Notes: generated from the sequence alone by a model not told the origin. 39,237 nt of DNA from CAYXVB01 sp964467785 (GCA_964467785.1 CAYXVB010000010.1:1-39237); one strand, 5' to 3'. Counted from the stretch's first letter, positions 25,040-33,392 are shown. Made by a program: numbers and translations.

Positions 25040-25891
25040 ATGACCACTTCCAAAGTCGCAAAGGTCAATCTCAAGAAGCTTAAGCCATACGGCGACATCA
25101 TGGATGATGGCACCGTCCAGCTCGCTTTTACGCTCCCGGTTGAGCCTTCCCCCGAAGCGCGTGAGGCCGCGATCCAGCTTTGCGAGAAAATGGGTTACGA
25201 CCAGATCAAGGTCGCCACGATGGAAAAGGCTGCGGACGGGTTCGCCTTCTTCGTGATTTACGGGAATCTAAAGCACACCGTCGATTTCACCGCGATCAAG
25301 GTACTTAAAGTCGAATCCAAGAAGCGCTCGCGCGATGAGATTGACGAGATCATCAAGACCCAGATCGGCCGCAAGCTCGTCATTCTTGGGGCATGCACGG
25401 GTTTTGATGCCCATACGGTGGGCATCGACGCGATCATCAATATGAAGGGTTTTGCCGGCGATTATGGCCTAGAGCGATATCAGTGGATCGACGCGCGCAA
25501 TCTTGGCGCGCAGGTTCCCCCTGAGGAGCTGTTGAAAAAGGCGGTCGAAGCTGACGCGGATGCCGTACTCGTGTCCAAGGTCGTCACGCAGCACAGCATC
25601 CACGTCAAAGATCTCAAGGAAGTCATGGCGCGCGCGGATAAGTTGGGACTTCGTGAGAAACTCATTTTTGTTGCCGGTGGCCCGCGGGTGACGCATCCTT
25701 TGGCGTTGGAATGCGGTTTTGACGCCGGTTTCGGCGTCGGCACTAAGCCCTCGGATGTGGCCAGTTACGTTGTCGAAGAGTGGCTCCGGCGCAACCGGTC
25801 GGAACATCTGGGCGAAAAGAAAGCCGCGACAAAAAAGAGCGCGAAAAAGAGAACGACAGCCAAGCGCTCCGGCAAAGGAAAAAAGAAATAA
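25040..25891 (+). CDS. kamE: Lysine 5,6-aminomutase beta subunit KamE with lysine-rich tail
   Basis: This subunit holds the B12-binding Rossmann domain and the PLP lysine. The base-off cobalamin motif D-x-H-x-x-G is seen as Asp123-Ala-His125-Thr-Val-Gly128. Lys136 lies exactly 11 residues after the histidine, the same spacing as His133/Lys144 in the structurally known clostridial enzyme, so it should form the PLP aldimine. The body matches the family to about residue 257. The last 25 or so residues are mostly Lys, Ala, Ser and Arg, a strongly basic tail that I do not expect in KamE. The stop (TAA) touches the ATG of the MoxR gene, with no space between. Confidence 0.95.
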   Translation: MTTSKVAKVNLKKLKPYGDIMDDGTVQLAFTLPVEPSPEAREAAIQLCEKMGYDQIKVATMEKAADGFAFFVIYGNLKHTVDFTAIKVLKVESKKRSRDEIDEIIKTQIGRKLVILGACTGFDAHTVGIDAIINMKGFAGDYGLERYQWIDARNLGAQVPPEELLKKAVEADADAVLVSKVVTQHSIHVKDLKEVMARADKLGLREKLIFVAGGPRVTHPLALECGFDAGFGVGTKPSDVASYVVEEWLRRNRSEHLGEKKAATKKSAKKRTTAKRSGKGKKK

Positions 25892-26767
25892 ATGGCCACG
25901 AAGTCCCGGACGACGCCTAAATCGCCAGAGCTAATCGGACGCGAAGCGGAGCTTCAGCAGATTCGCGCTTGCTTAAAGGCGGGGCGAAACGTGTTGATCG
26001 AGGGGCCAGTCGGAGTGGGCAAGACCCACCTTGCGCTTGCGGTGACCCGCGAGTTCAAGGCGGAGGTTTTTCGGGTTGACGGGGATAACCGCTATTCCGA
26101 GCAAAAGCTCGCCGGATGGTTCGATCCACCCATGGTCATCAAGAAAGGCTATGGAAAGGATTCGTTCGTTCCCGGGCCGCTCGTCGAAGCGATGCTTAAG
26201 GGCGGCGTGTTGTTCATCAATGAGCTCAACCGTTTGCCCGAAGGCGTGCAGAACGTATTGCTGCCCGCAGTTGACGAGCGCATGATCGTCGTTCCGAGGC
26301 TCGGCGTGGTCCATGCAAAGCCGGGCTTCAAGGTGATAGCCACTCAGAATCCAAAGGAGTTTGTCGCGACTTCGCATCTGAGCGAGGCGATCCTGGATCG
26401 CTTTGAGCTTGTCATTCTCGATTATCAGAGCGAGCAAGACGAGATTTCCATTGTGAGTAGCCGGCTTGGATCCGCTGCGCATCGCGATCTCGCTGGGGCC
26501 GCCGTGAGGCTCGCGCGCTTGACCCGCGAGCATCCTCGTGTGCGTCGCGGGGCTTCGATCCGCGCGGCCATCAGCGTAGCCGAGATTGCAGCCGTCCTCA
26601 TGTCCGAGGGACTCAAGTTCGAAGCCGCCTTTCTGGCGGCGGTATTGATGGCTCTTCCGACCCGCATTGAGATTGAGCGCGAAGCTGACAATGAACGCTC
26701 CCTCCGTGCCGAGGTCGAATCCTTGCTCAAGGAGTGGGTCGAGCAAGTCTTAAAAAAAAAGACCTGA
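25892..26767 (+). CDS. MoxR-type AAA+ ATPase
   Basis: This 291-residue AAA+ protein has Walker A GPVGVGKT (38-45), Walker B VLFINE (106-111), sensor-1 ATQNP (150-154) and an ILDRF arginine-finger segment (about 167-171). The GVLFINELNR and LPAVDER elements are typical of the MoxR/CbbQ/NorQ group. Such ATPases act with VWA partners to remodel or metallate enzymes: CbbQ/CbbO reactivates Rubisco, NorQ/NorD matures nitric oxide reductase. Here it starts directly after kamE and is followed by a VWA gene. I infer a chaperone for the B12/PLP mutase. The last codons contain the A9G run discussed separately. Confidence 0.9.
   Translation: MATKSRTTPKSPELIGREAELQQIRACLKAGRNVLIEGPVGVGKTHLALAVTREFKAEVFRVDGDNRYSEQKLAGWFDPPMVIKKGYGKDSFVPGPLVEAMLKGGVLFINELNRLPEGVQNVLLPAVDERMIVVPRLGVVHAKPGFKVIATQNPKEFVATSHLSEAILDRFELVILDYQSEQDEISIVSSRLGSAAHRDLAGAAVRLARLTREHPRVRRGASIRAAISVAEIAAVLMSEGLKFEAAFLAAVLMALPTRIEIEREADNERSLRAEVESLLKEWVEQVLKKKT
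26729..26761 (+). promoter_or_regulatory. Candidate -1 ribosomal frameshift site (A9G run)
   Basis: Nine As (26752-26760) followed by G place the heptamer A-AAA-AAG (26755-26761) in the MoxR frame, two codons before its stop. A -1 slip continues in the VWA frame at GAC (26761). An AAGGAG lies upstream (26729-26734), too close to the VWA GTG to serve it. An imperfect stem, GACCT...AGGTC with an inner CGGA-GTC-TCCG hairpin, starts just after the run (26761-26791). This resembles known dnaX-type signals in heptamer and upstream Shine-Dalgarno, although the spacing (about 20 bases) is longer. Confidence 0.4.
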
Positions 26768-27813
26768 AGCAGGCGGAGTCTCCGAAAGGTCCCGCTGAGC
26801 GTTCGCCCTCAGAATCGTTCAGGAGCATCTTCTCTCGGCCTGCGTCGGAGCAGTCCCGGAAACTCGCGCCCATCTTTCTTCCACCGGAGGCTTTCGGCGG
26901 GAGTATGAGCTGGGACGACCAAGACGAGGCTGTTGAGCTGGCCAGCGCTAGCTCCTGGGACATTGCGACCCGCTACCATGAGTTCAAGGCGCGCCCTTCG
27001 CTCAAGAAGCTTGCCCGCCAATTGCGGCGCATCTCGGCGGATGCGATATTGGAACGTGCGCGGCAAGTACTCGGATCGGTCGTGCATCCGGTTGTTCAGC
27101 GAACGGTTCCTTATGCGGACCTACCGGCTGAAGCCTCAGCGCCCGAACTCGATCTGGACGAGACCATGGACAACGCGCCCCTGGCCCTTGCTGCAGCCGC
27201 AAAAGGTGGATCTGCGATGGGACGTTTTCCTCTGTCGGGCCACGACTTGTGGATGTCCTACGAGACGCATCGTCCTCAACCCGTGATCTTGAGCGTGGAT
27301 ACAAGTCTTTCAATGACCGGCGAAAAGCTCGCTCTGACCGCGGTAGCGCTCGCGGTTGTATTGCTGCAGTTTCCTGACGACCCGGTGGGGATCGTCGCAT
27401 TCGAGAATACCGCCACGATATTGAAGCGCACGGATGAGCGCCTGACTGTGGCTCAGCTCGTAGAGCGGTTCCTAGACGTGCCGGCGCAGGGCTACACCCA
27501 TCTGGAGGACGGTCTTAAGGGGGCGCTCAAGCTGGTGCGCGCAGCATCCACGGGAGGGCACGGAAGGCCGCCGTCCACCGTGCTTTTGAGTGACGGAAAG
27601 TACACGGCGGGTCGAGATCCGTCCTATTTGGCTCCCAAGTTTCCTCACCTGGTCATGCTCAAAATGGGGCGCGAACGGGCAAGCATGGAGCTTTGCCGGG
27701 AACTTGCGCAAAAAGGGAGCGGTACGCTCAAGGAAGTGGATGAACTTGAGGCGCTCCCGGCCGTGATGTACAGCGTCGTCAAGGACTTGTTGCGCGGCCG
27801 GTCCCTGGCGTGA
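26734..27813 (+). CDS. VWA (MIDAS) domain protein, partner of the MoxR ATPase
   Basis: The 359-residue product has a C-terminal von Willebrand A domain with a full metal site: DTSLS (Asp189, Ser191, Ser193), Thr255 in GYTHLEDG and Asp287 in LLSDGKY. The N-terminal 180 residues are charged, helical and unrecognised. The GTG at 26734 lies 34 bases inside the MoxR gene and has no good Shine-Dalgarno. No other start is available before residue 58 in this frame. So translation is either tightly coupled, or occurs by -1 frameshifting as a MoxR-VWA fusion of about 640 residues. In known pairs the VWA protein links the ATPase to its substrate enzyme, here probably KamDE. Confidence 0.8.
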   Translation: MGRASLKKKDLKQAESPKGPAERSPSESFRSIFSRPASEQSRKLAPIFLPPEAFGGSMSWDDQDEAVELASASSWDIATRYHEFKARPSLKKLARQLRRISADAILERARQVLGSVVHPVVQRTVPYADLPAEASAPELDLDETMDNAPLALAAAAKGGSAMGRFPLSGHDLWMSYETHRPQPVILSVDTSLSMTGEKLALTAVALAVVLLQFPDDPVGIVAFENTATILKRTDERLTVAQLVERFLDVPAQGYTHLEDGLKGALKLVRAASTGGHGRPPSTVLLSDGKYTAGRDPSYLAPKFPHLVMLKMGRERASMELCRELAQKGSGTLKEVDELEALPAVMYSVVKDLLRGRSLA

Positions 27814-27854
27814 TTGAATAGCGCCATCCGCAAAGCATGGGAGGATTACCAAGT

Positions 27855-28049
27855 ATGCGTGACGACTATAAATTGAAAGGCGCAACGGCCAAGATCACGA
27901 TCGAGGTCGAAAAAGAAGTGGCTGAGAATCTCGCCAAAATGGAGACCTACAGCAAGCATAGTCAATCCGAGCTGACCAATACCGCCCTCAAGCGGTTCAT
28001 TACCCAGCACAAGGATTTTCTTCCGCCTAAAGAGCCTGGGAAGCACTGA
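27855..28049 (+). CDS. Small ribbon-helix-helix-like protein
   Basis: A product of 64 residues. A beta strand pattern (AKITIEVEKEVAENLAKM, about residues 12-29) is followed by two predicted helices (SQSELTNTALKRFITQH). This is the layout of CopG/Arc-type DNA-binding proteins. I place the start at ATG 27855, ten bases after GGGAGG (27839-27844). It follows the VWA gene by 41 bases and may regulate the operon or be an orphan antitoxin-like protein; no toxin gene is adjacent. It converges on the next gene with a 23-base overlap. Confidence 0.6.
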   Translation: MRDDYKLKGATAKITIEVEKEVAENLAKMETYSKHSQSELTNTALKRFITQHKDFLPPKEPGKH

Positions 28050-28809
28050 TCAGGCTCAGTAATCGCCTCGAGGTCTCGAGCGAGCGGATCGCATTCACGG
28101 AATGAATCCGCGGCTCGAGTCCGAGAGGACGGCGTACGGGCTTCTTGGTCTTTGCGCGTTCTCCAGTCTCCGTTCCCGTCACCTCTGGACTGTCAGGCGC
28201 AGCCTCCTTCTGCTGTACCCGCACGCTAATCATCACATTATCCAGGTTCTTGAGCACTGTATCGGCGGTCCGTTCTCTTTCCGAGTCGGGATTGCGCGGA
28301 ATCACAAGTTCCCATGCGCCATTGTCTCGATGTTTGAGCTCCATCGAAAAATTGGCAAGCTCTGAACGGGTAAGCTTGGGAAGCGTGGATTGAATGCTCA
28401 CGATTACTTCCGCCTCGCTGGGGGCTTCGTCGCCCATCGCGATCGGAGTTTGCCGAAACTCGCGGAGATCCTCGAGCTGCTCTTGGTTGAGCTCGATCAT
28501 TTGGACGGACGGGAGGTCCTCGGTCTCTCGCATCAAGTTGTACCGGCTTCGTAGATCGTTGAACGAAGCGCGATCGACGACTTGGGTCTTAAAGCTCGCG
28601 ACCTGCTCCCGCGCGGGAGTTTGCGTTGATCCAGGCGACGCTTTTGCACTGCTTGGCTTGATCACCGTAAGCGCTCCACCTTCGGAAGACGGTCGAAGCA
28701 TGGATTTGGCCATGCTGGGATTCAGTGGCGTGCAACGCGCGAGGCCGAGAACGAGCGCGGCGCTCGCGGCTGGGACAATGATGAACCTGCATTTTCGCTT
28801 CAATGTCAT
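28027..28809 (-). CDS. Unrecognised putative lipoprotein
   Basis: I do not recognise this 260-residue protein. It has a basic N-terminus and hydrophobic segment (residues 5-24) ending LARC, an acceptable lipobox with Cys at about 26, then a Ser/Pro-rich linker. The central part (about 70-180) has acidic helices followed by strands (EAEVIVSIQSTLPKL, WELVIPRN, VMISVRVQ). The C-terminal third is basic (KTKKPVRRP). It is a single gene that converges on the small ribbon-helix-helix gene. Confidence 0.6.
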   Translation of the reverse strand: MTLKRKCRFIIVPAASAALVLGLARCTPLNPSMAKSMLRPSSEGGALTVIKPSSAKASPGSTQTPAREQVASFKTQVVDRASFNDLRSRYNLMRETEDLPSVQMIELNQEQLEDLREFRQTPIAMGDEAPSEAEVIVSIQSTLPKLTRSELANFSMELKHRDNGAWELVIPRNPDSERERTADTVLKNLDNVMISVRVQQKEAAPDSPEVTGTETGERAKTKKPVRRPLGLEPRIHSVNAIRSLETSRRLLSLISASQAL

Positions 28810-29159
28810 GACTGCTAAACCTCCGCAGTACGGACGCTGCCGTGCGGCACGTATTCAAGCGGCGTGCCATGGGTTGAAAACTCGCAGGTGCGATTCGCGC
28901 CTATGTATGGCGCGCATTTGCGGAAAGCCACTCAACGGTAGTGCTTTAAAAATTCAAGTAGTGGTGTCCAAAGTTTAGACAGGTGATGACAATTTTCAGG
29001 CATAAGGGAGGTTGAGATTGGCTCGCGTTATCACGGCGTCGCGACCGTAAATTGTGGCGATTAACACGAATTTGAGCCGCAAATCCGGTTTAGACAGGCA
29101 GGGATGGGAACATTTTTGAGAGTATTTCGAAATTGCGGAATCGGTGAGATAATTTAACT
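28810..29159. other. Intergenic region with repeated GTTTAGACAGG elements
   Basis: No protein gene is supported. The stretch contains a perfect TGTC-N9-GACA palindrome (28965-28981) and two copies of the 11-mer GTTTAGACAGG, at 28973-28983 and 29088-29098. AAGGGAGG at about 29004 precedes a possible TTG and only ten codons before a stop, which could be the start of a dead gene. The -10-like GATAAT just before the next ATG suggests that gene has a very short leader. Confidence 0.5.
28965..29098. repeat. Palindrome TGTC-N9-GACA and 11-base direct repeat
   Basis: The perfect palindrome is at 28965-28981. Its right half extends into GTTTAGACAGG (28973-28983), which recurs at 29088-29098. The same type of palindrome occurs at 21098-21114. 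Candidates are regulator operators or the ends of a decayed insertion element; no transposase gene is visible. Confidence 0.45.
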
Positions 29160-30362
29160 ATGCGGCGTCTTGGATCCATAGCGTTGCATTTTCTGATCGC
29201 TTCCTTCGCGGTAGCGTCGACGGGATGCGCGGTAAAGATCAACAGGCTGGATCAAGAGCCAGCGTCGTCCCCACTTCCGGTTTCGAGCGAGAGTCCAACC
29301 CTCAGTACGGCGCGGGTTCTTTTAGCCTCCGATTTCGCGAATTCAATGCTGCGATCCTATCTGATCGACGATGCGACAGGAGTTCTGAGTCCTGTGTCCA
29401 CCTATTCGACGGCGACAAAGCCGCACTATATTACAGGTTTTAAAGCGGCCAACGTTTACTACGCCTATGCGAACGATATGTCGGGTCCGACCTCGTCGGT
29501 CTATGGCGTCTCGATCAATCCGAGTACCGGCGCGATGACGCCATTGGCGACGGTCGGCATCATCATGTCTGCGGGGGGGAACGCGGAGGACATCCTTCAC
29601 GTCAAACAAGGTGAATCCCATTTTCTCTATGTGAATGACGTACAAAATTCCGAGCTTCATGGCTTTGTCATCAACGCCACCACGGGTGGCCTGACCCCTT
29701 TACCCGGGTCACCCTATAATATTGCCTATGGTGGAGCGTGCAGTTGGGGACGTATGGCGGCGAACAGCGCCGGAACTCGGCTCTATATCAGTTGTGAATA
29801 TGATAATCCGAACGATCGGATCCTGGGGCTCTCCATCGGAGTGACTGGCGCGATCAGCGGCCAACTACCTTCCTCCCCCTATGCGATGCCGGCAGGATCG
29901 GCGCCGTACGATTTGGCGTTTTCAGCGGACGGGACCACACTTTACGTTTCGTTTTCCGAGGCAAGCGCCATCGGCGTCTATTCGGTGGTCCCCGGTGATG
30001 GCAGCTTGGCCTCCGCTCTGCCAGGGATTCCCTTCATGTCCATTGTAACCGGGAATCCCTTAGGTAATCTCTGGGTCGACCCGACTTTGAACCATCTGTA
30101 TCTTTCGGTCTTTGGTGCGAACGCTAACAGCTTGCAGCTCTTTCAAATTGCCGGAGACAAAACTCTTTCAGCGGCGCAGTCGCTCGCGTCTGCCGCGGGT
30201 GGAGGCTCGGATGTGGCCGGCACTTCGGACGGGAAAATGGTGATTTTCAGTTCCATCGGGGGCGGTCTCGCTTCTTATGCGAGAAATCCGACGACCGGCG
30301 CGCTTAGCCAGAACGGTGCAGTGATCTCCGGGGCGTTTGACGGTATCTTGGTGCTCGAATAG
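29160..30362 (+). CDS. Beta-propeller lipoprotein (lactonase/YncE-like)
   Basis: The 400-residue product has a lipoprotein signal with lipobox ASTGC (Cys at about 23). Repeated blades of a seven-bladed propeller follow, with the recurrent pattern of strand, then TTGxLxPL or SADGTTLYVSF. The ATGALTP-type repeats (for example ITGFKAANVYYAYAN, FVINATTGGLTPL) resemble 6-phosphogluconolactonase-like and YncE-like proteins. Being a lipoprotein, it is probably outside the cytoplasm and not a sugar-phosphate lactonase. There is no clear Shine-Dalgarno before the ATG. It is a single gene, convergent with the Fe-S protein operon. Confidence 0.75.
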   Translation: MRRLGSIALHFLIASFAVASTGCAVKINRLDQEPASSPLPVSSESPTLSTARVLLASDFANSMLRSYLIDDATGVLSPVSTYSTATKPHYITGFKAANVYYAYANDMSGPTSSVYGVSINPSTGAMTPLATVGIIMSAGGNAEDILHVKQGESHFLYVNDVQNSELHGFVINATTGGLTPLPGSPYNIAYGGACSWGRMAANSAGTRLYISCEYDNPNDRILGLSIGVTGAISGQLPSSPYAMPAGSAPYDLAFSADGTTLYVSFSEASAIGVYSVVPGDGSLASALPGIPFMSIVTGNPLGNLWVDPTLNHLYLSVFGANANSLQLFQIAGDKTLSAAQSLASAAGGGSDVAGTSDGKMVIFSSIGGGLASYARNPTTGALSQNGAVISGAFDGILVLE

Positions 30363-30384
30363 CGGACGGGAGAGAAATAAAAAA

Positions 30385-30410
30385 GCGCCCCCACCTTTCG
30401 GCAGGGGCGC
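30385..30410 (-). terminator. Rho-independent terminator of the dap-etf operon
   Basis: GCGCCCC and GGGGCGC arms with an A/C/T/G loop form a strong stem. Read on the minus strand it is followed by CTTTTTTATTTC. It lies 16 bases after the stop of the Fe-S protein gene, so it closes the long minus-strand operon. On the + strand no T-run follows, so it does not obviously serve the propeller gene. Confidence 0.85.
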
Positions 30411-30425
30411 CAGAAGGGACAATAT

Positions 30426-32405
30426 TCAGGTCATGGCCTGATCGATCATCTCAGCGATGTCCATCACCTTGACCTTATCCTGCATTTCCTTGTCCTTGAC
30501 CCCGTCAGTGAGCATCGTCATGCAGAAAGGACAGGAGGCGGCGATCACGCCCGCATTGGTGGCCAGAGCCTGTTCGGTGCGTGCCACGTTGACGCGCTTG
30601 CCGATCTTCTCTTCCATCCACATGCGCCCGCCACCGGCGCCGCAGCACATTGCTTGATCGTGATGTTGTTTCATCTCGACAATACGGGCAGATGGGAGCG
30701 CCTGGATCACATCGCGGGGCTGGGCATAGACGCCGTTCCAACGCCCCATGTAACAACTGTCGTGGAACGTGACGGTCTCGTCGAAAGCTTTGGTCGGCTT
30801 GATCTTGCCTTCGGAGATGAGCTTGGCCAGGAATTGCGAGTGATGGAGGACTTCGTAGCTTCCGCCGAAATCCTTGTACTCGTTCTTGATGGTATTGAAG
30901 CAATGCGGGCAGGCCGTGACGATACGCTTGATGCTGTAGCGATTGAGCGTCTCGACGTTGGCCTGGGCCAGGGTCTGGAAGAGATACTCGTTGCCGATGC
31001 GGCGGGCGGCATCACCGGTGCACTGTTCTTCGGTGCCGAGGATCGCGAACTTGATCTCGGCCTTCTTGAGAATGCTGGCAAAAGAGCGCAGCACCTTTTT
31101 GTTGCGGTCGTCATAGGAGCCAGCGCAACCGACCCAGAGCAGGACGTCAATGTCGTTGCCGGATTCGGCCACGGTCGGAATGGACATTCCTTCGGCCCAG
31201 TTGGCGCGTTCTGAAGCTGAAAACGCCCAGGGGCTCGCGTTGGTTTCCATGTTTTTGAACACGGCTTGGACTTCGGCCGGGAACTTGGATTCCATCATCA
31301 CTAAGTTCCGACGGATGTCGAAGATCTTGTCCGTGTGCTCGATGAACACCGGGCAGGCGACTTCACAAGCGCGGCAACTCGTACAGGCCCAGATCACGTC
31401 TTCGGTGACGTTTTCGTCGATTGCCGGAGTCACCTCGTCATATTTGCCCGCGAGGACCGCCGCTTTATTGCGATACAGGTTTTCCTTGAGGTCGAGGATA
31501 AGCGCCTTGGGAGAAAGGGGCTTCTGGGTGTTGTACGCGGGACAGAGATCCTGGCAGCGACCGCATTCCGTGCAAGAATAGTAGTCCAGGGCGGACTTCC
31601 ACGAAAGATCGGATACCTTCGCGGCGCCGTACTGGGTCAGGTTCTCATTGGTGAAATCAATGGTCGTCATCGCCTTCTCGCGGGGGAGGGTGCGGAAGAA
31701 GGTATTGGGCCCGGCAGCCACGATATGAAGGTGCTTGGAGCTCGGGATGTACATCGCGAAGCCAAGCACGATGAGCATGTGTACCCATTTGAAGAAGGTG
31801 CCAAGCGCGATGTTCGTCTCTGGAGCGAAGCCCAGGCCGCCCAGCATCTGAGCGATGGGGGTTGAGATGGGCATCGCGCTCCCGTACCAGGGGTTGGTGC
31901 CCAGGATGTGAAAGGCGTTCATCAGGAAGATGGCGATCATCAGCGAGGACGTAAACGCGAGCACAAGATTGGCGTCGTGCGACTTGCCGAGACCTTCGGG
32001 ACGGACGATGTAGCGGCGATAAGCGGCGTACATGATCCCGAGCAGGACAGACATCGTGAAGATGTCCTGCATGAAGACGAAGGCCAGGTATGGCTTTTCG
32101 CCGATGAATTCGAAGCTGGCGGGCTGGTAGATCGTGCTGATGAATTGCTCGAGAGTGCCGAGCGAGATGATCAGAAAGCCCCAGAAGATCATCGTGTGCG
32201 CGATCCCGATGGGATTCTTTCGCAACACCGCTTTCTGACCGAGGACATTCGCCAGGGAAGTCTTGATCCGCTCGCTGATTTGATCGAGCCGATCAGACTT
32301 GCCCTGGTGAGCTTTCAACATCTTATATAGAATTCGAAACCGATGTCCTGAATAACCGAATGCAATACCTGCAACGAGAAGAAACGCGAAAGTTTGCCAA
32401 GTCAT
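30426..32405 (-). CDS. Membrane Fe-S oxidoreductase, probable ETF:menaquinone oxidoreductase
   Basis: The 659-residue product has an N-terminal membrane part with about five helices (near residues 4-20, 68-88, 106-129, 146-167, 205-221) and several histidines that could bind b-type heme. Two [4Fe-4S] motifs follow (Cys278/281/284/288 and Cys341/344/347/351). Two CCG-type domains of the heterodisulfide-reductase B kind come last (ACPHC, MCCGAGGGR, ASCPFC). Directly after etfBA this matches the EMO type: it takes electrons from reduced EtfAB and passes them to menaquinone. This role is family-based. It is the last gene of the operon. Confidence 0.85.
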   Translation of the reverse strand: MTWQTFAFLLVAGIAFGYSGHRFRILYKMLKAHQGKSDRLDQISERIKTSLANVLGQKAVLRKNPIGIAHTMIFWGFLIISLGTLEQFISTIYQPASFEFIGEKPYLAFVFMQDIFTMSVLLGIMYAAYRRYIVRPEGLGKSHDANLVLAFTSSLMIAIFLMNAFHILGTNPWYGSAMPISTPIAQMLGGLGFAPETNIALGTFFKWVHMLIVLGFAMYIPSSKHLHIVAAGPNTFFRTLPREKAMTTIDFTNENLTQYGAAKVSDLSWKSALDYYSCTECGRCQDLCPAYNTQKPLSPKALILDLKENLYRNKAAVLAGKYDEVTPAIDENVTEDVIWACTSCRACEVACPVFIEHTDKIFDIRRNLVMMESKFPAEVQAVFKNMETNASPWAFSASERANWAEGMSIPTVAESGNDIDVLLWVGCAGSYDDRNKKVLRSFASILKKAEIKFAILGTEEQCTGDAARRIGNEYLFQTLAQANVETLNRYSIKRIVTACPHCFNTIKNEYKDFGGSYEVLHHSQFLAKLISEGKIKPTKAFDETVTFHDSCYMGRWNGVYAQPRDVIQALPSARIVEMKQHHDQAMCCGAGGGRMWMEEKIGKRVNVARTEQALATNAGVIAASCPFCMTMLTDGVKDKEMQDKVKVMDIAEMIDQAMT

Positions 32406-32417
32406 GGCCTCACTTTA

Positions 32418-33392
32418 TCAGTGTTCCTTGATCTTTTTAAACTCTTCCTTCAGTGCCGGTACGATTGTGAAAAGATCGCCGACGATGCCGTAATCCGCGG
32501 CTTGGAAAATCGGAGCCTCGGCGTCGGTATTGATGGCGACGATGACCTTGGAGGTGCGCATGCCCGCGAGATGCTGGATGGCGCCACTGATGCCCGCGGC
32601 GATGTAGAGCGTCGGCGAGACAACTTTACCCGTCTGGCCCACCTGATCCCGATGGGGCCGGAGACCGGCGTCCACCGCGGCACGGGAGGCGCCGACAGCG
32701 CCGCCGAGCACGTCAGCGAGCTCCTCGAGCATCTTGAAGTTGTCGGCCGTCTTGAGCGAGCGGCCACCGGAGACGACAATCGATGCTTCGGTGACATCCG
32801 GACGGCCGCTGGCGCCTTTCACCACTTCAACAACCTTCGACTTGAGCGCGCCGAGATTCGGAGCGACGTTGACCACTTCGGCGGTCTTGGACGCGTCCGC
32901 CTTGGGCATGCCCAGGGCATTTGCGCGGACTGTGGCCATTTGCGGGCCGGTGCCGAGGAATTCGACTTCGACCGTGGCCTTGCCGGCGTAAACCGGACGG
33001 CGGGCCTTGATCTTGGCTCCATCAAACGAGAGCTGCGTGCAGTCGCTTGCGAGACCGACACCCAAACGAGCCGCTACGCGAGGCATGAAATCACGGCCCG
33101 TGGGAGTGTGGCTTGCGAGGATGATGTCAGCGCCCGCGGACTTGGCCACGTCAGCCACGACTTTGGAGTAGGCTTCGGCGGAGTAAAGCTTGAGGGCCGC
33201 ATCCTGGACGAGATGCACTTTTTGGGCGCCGTATTGAGCGAGTTCCTTGGCCATATCGGCAACGCCTTCTCCGAGGAGGATGGCGTGCGTTTCGTTGCCC
33301 GCGGCGGCAGACGCGCCGAGGAGCTCGAACGTGGATTTCTTCAAACGACCGTCACGATGTTCCGCGATGACGAATACTTTAGCCATGATCAC
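32418..33392 (-). CDS. etfA: Electron transfer flavoprotein alpha subunit
   Basis: EtfA pairs with EtfB to carry electrons from acyl-CoA dehydrogenases. The 324-residue protein has the C-terminal FAD-binding signature (YIAAGISGAIQHLAGM, then IVAINTDAEAPIFQAADYGI). It also has a GGRSLK segment near the middle. Length is normal. The ATG overlaps the etfB stop by four bases, so the subunits are made in step. The Fe-S protein starts 12 bases downstream. Confidence 0.97.
   Translation of the reverse strand: MIMAKVFVIAEHRDGRLKKSTFELLGASAAAGNETHAILLGEGVADMAKELAQYGAQKVHLVQDAALKLYSAEAYSKVVADVAKSAGADIILASHTPTGRDFMPRVAARLGVGLASDCTQLSFDGAKIKARRPVYAGKATVEVEFLGTGPQMATVRANALGMPKADASKTAEVVNVAPNLGALKSKVVEVVKGASGRPDVTEASIVVSGGRSLKTADNFKMLEELADVLGGAVGASRAAVDAGLRPHRDQVGQTGKVVSPTLYIAAGISGAIQHLAGMRTSKVIVAINTDAEAPIFQAADYGIVGDLFTIVPALKEEFKKIKEH

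Noticed and set aside
29025..29060. TTG start after AAGGGAGG as a small gene
   Set aside because: It stops after about ten codons. At most it is the remnant of a lost gene.
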